Origin: BD1-7 clade bacterium
Lineage (GTDB): Bacteria; Pseudomonadota; Gammaproteobacteria; Pseudomonadales; DT-91
Direction: 5' to 3'
Assembly (NCBI GenBank): GCA_902705865.1
Contig: CACSIO010000003.1
Coordinates: 101,344 to 165,343, forward strand
DNA: 64,000 bases
Shown: positions 63,871 to 64,000 of the stretch, one piece after another
How positions within the stretch are numbered: the first letter of the stretch is position 1
Layout of the letters: each line of letters starts with the position of its first letter
Notes under the pieces: generated by a model
Database searches by the model: none
What the model was told of the DNA's origin: nothing
What the model saw: the letters and a program-made list of their open reading frames with translations, nothing else
Position numbers and translations under genes: made by a program

Positions 63871-64000
63871 GCGTTTCACGCTGTAGTTCTTTCCAAGTCT
63901 TTTACCCAAGCATTACTCAAAGCCGGTATTGATTTTGCACCGGCTTTCTTGTTTATTCAGGTTGTGAAATCCGGCGTGTCCAGGCGTTCTGCATTAGTTT
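63865..64000 (+). repeat. Repeated cassette, copy C (cassette 8), cut by the window edge
   Basis: The first 136 bp match copies A and B, including the hairpin AAAGCCGGT/ACCGGCTTT (present here and in B, degraded in A). The frame AFCAFHAVVLSKSFTQALLK is again open to the edge. Confidence 0.8.

Noticed and set aside
1..64000. CRISPR arrays, tRNA or rRNA genes, insertion sequences
   Set aside because: No regularly spaced short repeats, no cloverleaf or rRNA signature and no transposase were seen; the only clear mobile structure is the cassette array.

Overview
The window looks like chromosomal DNA of a marine, Gram-negative gammaproteobacterium. The grounds are many outer-membrane and lipoprotein genes, RND efflux systems, GbpA-type chitin-active LPMOs, a glucosylglycerate (compatible solute) operon, an arginine deiminase operon and a Vibrio-like integron cassette array. 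An Oceanospirillales-type host (Reinekea or Saccharospirillum-like) fits, but this is inference; no rRNA or other species marker is present.

Layout. 1-2682: an RND pump (5' end only) with two tandem lipoprotein adaptors. 2888-7333: LysE exporter, MHS-type MFS transporter, Lrp regulator and 2-isopropylmalate synthase. 7479-12386: a large Kelch/Asp-box lipoprotein and two paralogous beta-barrel proteins; a third paralogue sits at 58127. 12605-17350: arcABC plus an APC antiporter, a complete arginine deiminase pathway. 17375-22987: porin-like protein, aldo/keto reductase, lipoprotein, AMIN-only protein, dimeric dUTPase and a DksA-type zinc finger protein. 23154-25086: secreted lipase with its foldase. 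25287-30137: four-gene glucosylglycerate operon (glycerate 3-kinase, phosphatase, synthase, phosphorylase). 31275-36757: TetR, small membrane protein, adaptor and an RND pump interrupted by one in-frame stop codon. 38527-41059: two AA10 LPMOs with Pro-Asp linkers and a shared C-terminal anchor. 41124-43475: a two-gene unit with no function I recognise, an aromatic-hydroxylase-like/DUF3293 fusion plus an adenosylhomocysteinase-like protein. 43964-56532: double-MarR regulator, small secreted proteins, AI-2E permease, a purple-acid-phosphatase-like enzyme with a structured leader, a TPR protein, and a nuclease/helicase pair (VRR-NUC and DinG-like with a nuclease domain).

From 59926 to the right edge lies an array of at least eight integron gene cassettes separated by attC sites. 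Each cassette start (TTxxxx) is the exact complement of the R'' box of its own attC, which fixes the boundaries to the base. Cassettes carry a secreted protein, a small membrane protein, a TIGR02391/HEPN-like protein, a Cys-rich protein, a reverse-oriented MerR regulator, and then three tandem copies of an almost gene-less ~420-bp cassette with different attC sites. No integrase gene is seen at the 5' end of the array.

The strongest candidates for something undescribed are the 41124-43475 gene pair, the LPMO C-terminal anchor, and the repeated cassettes at 63028-64000.
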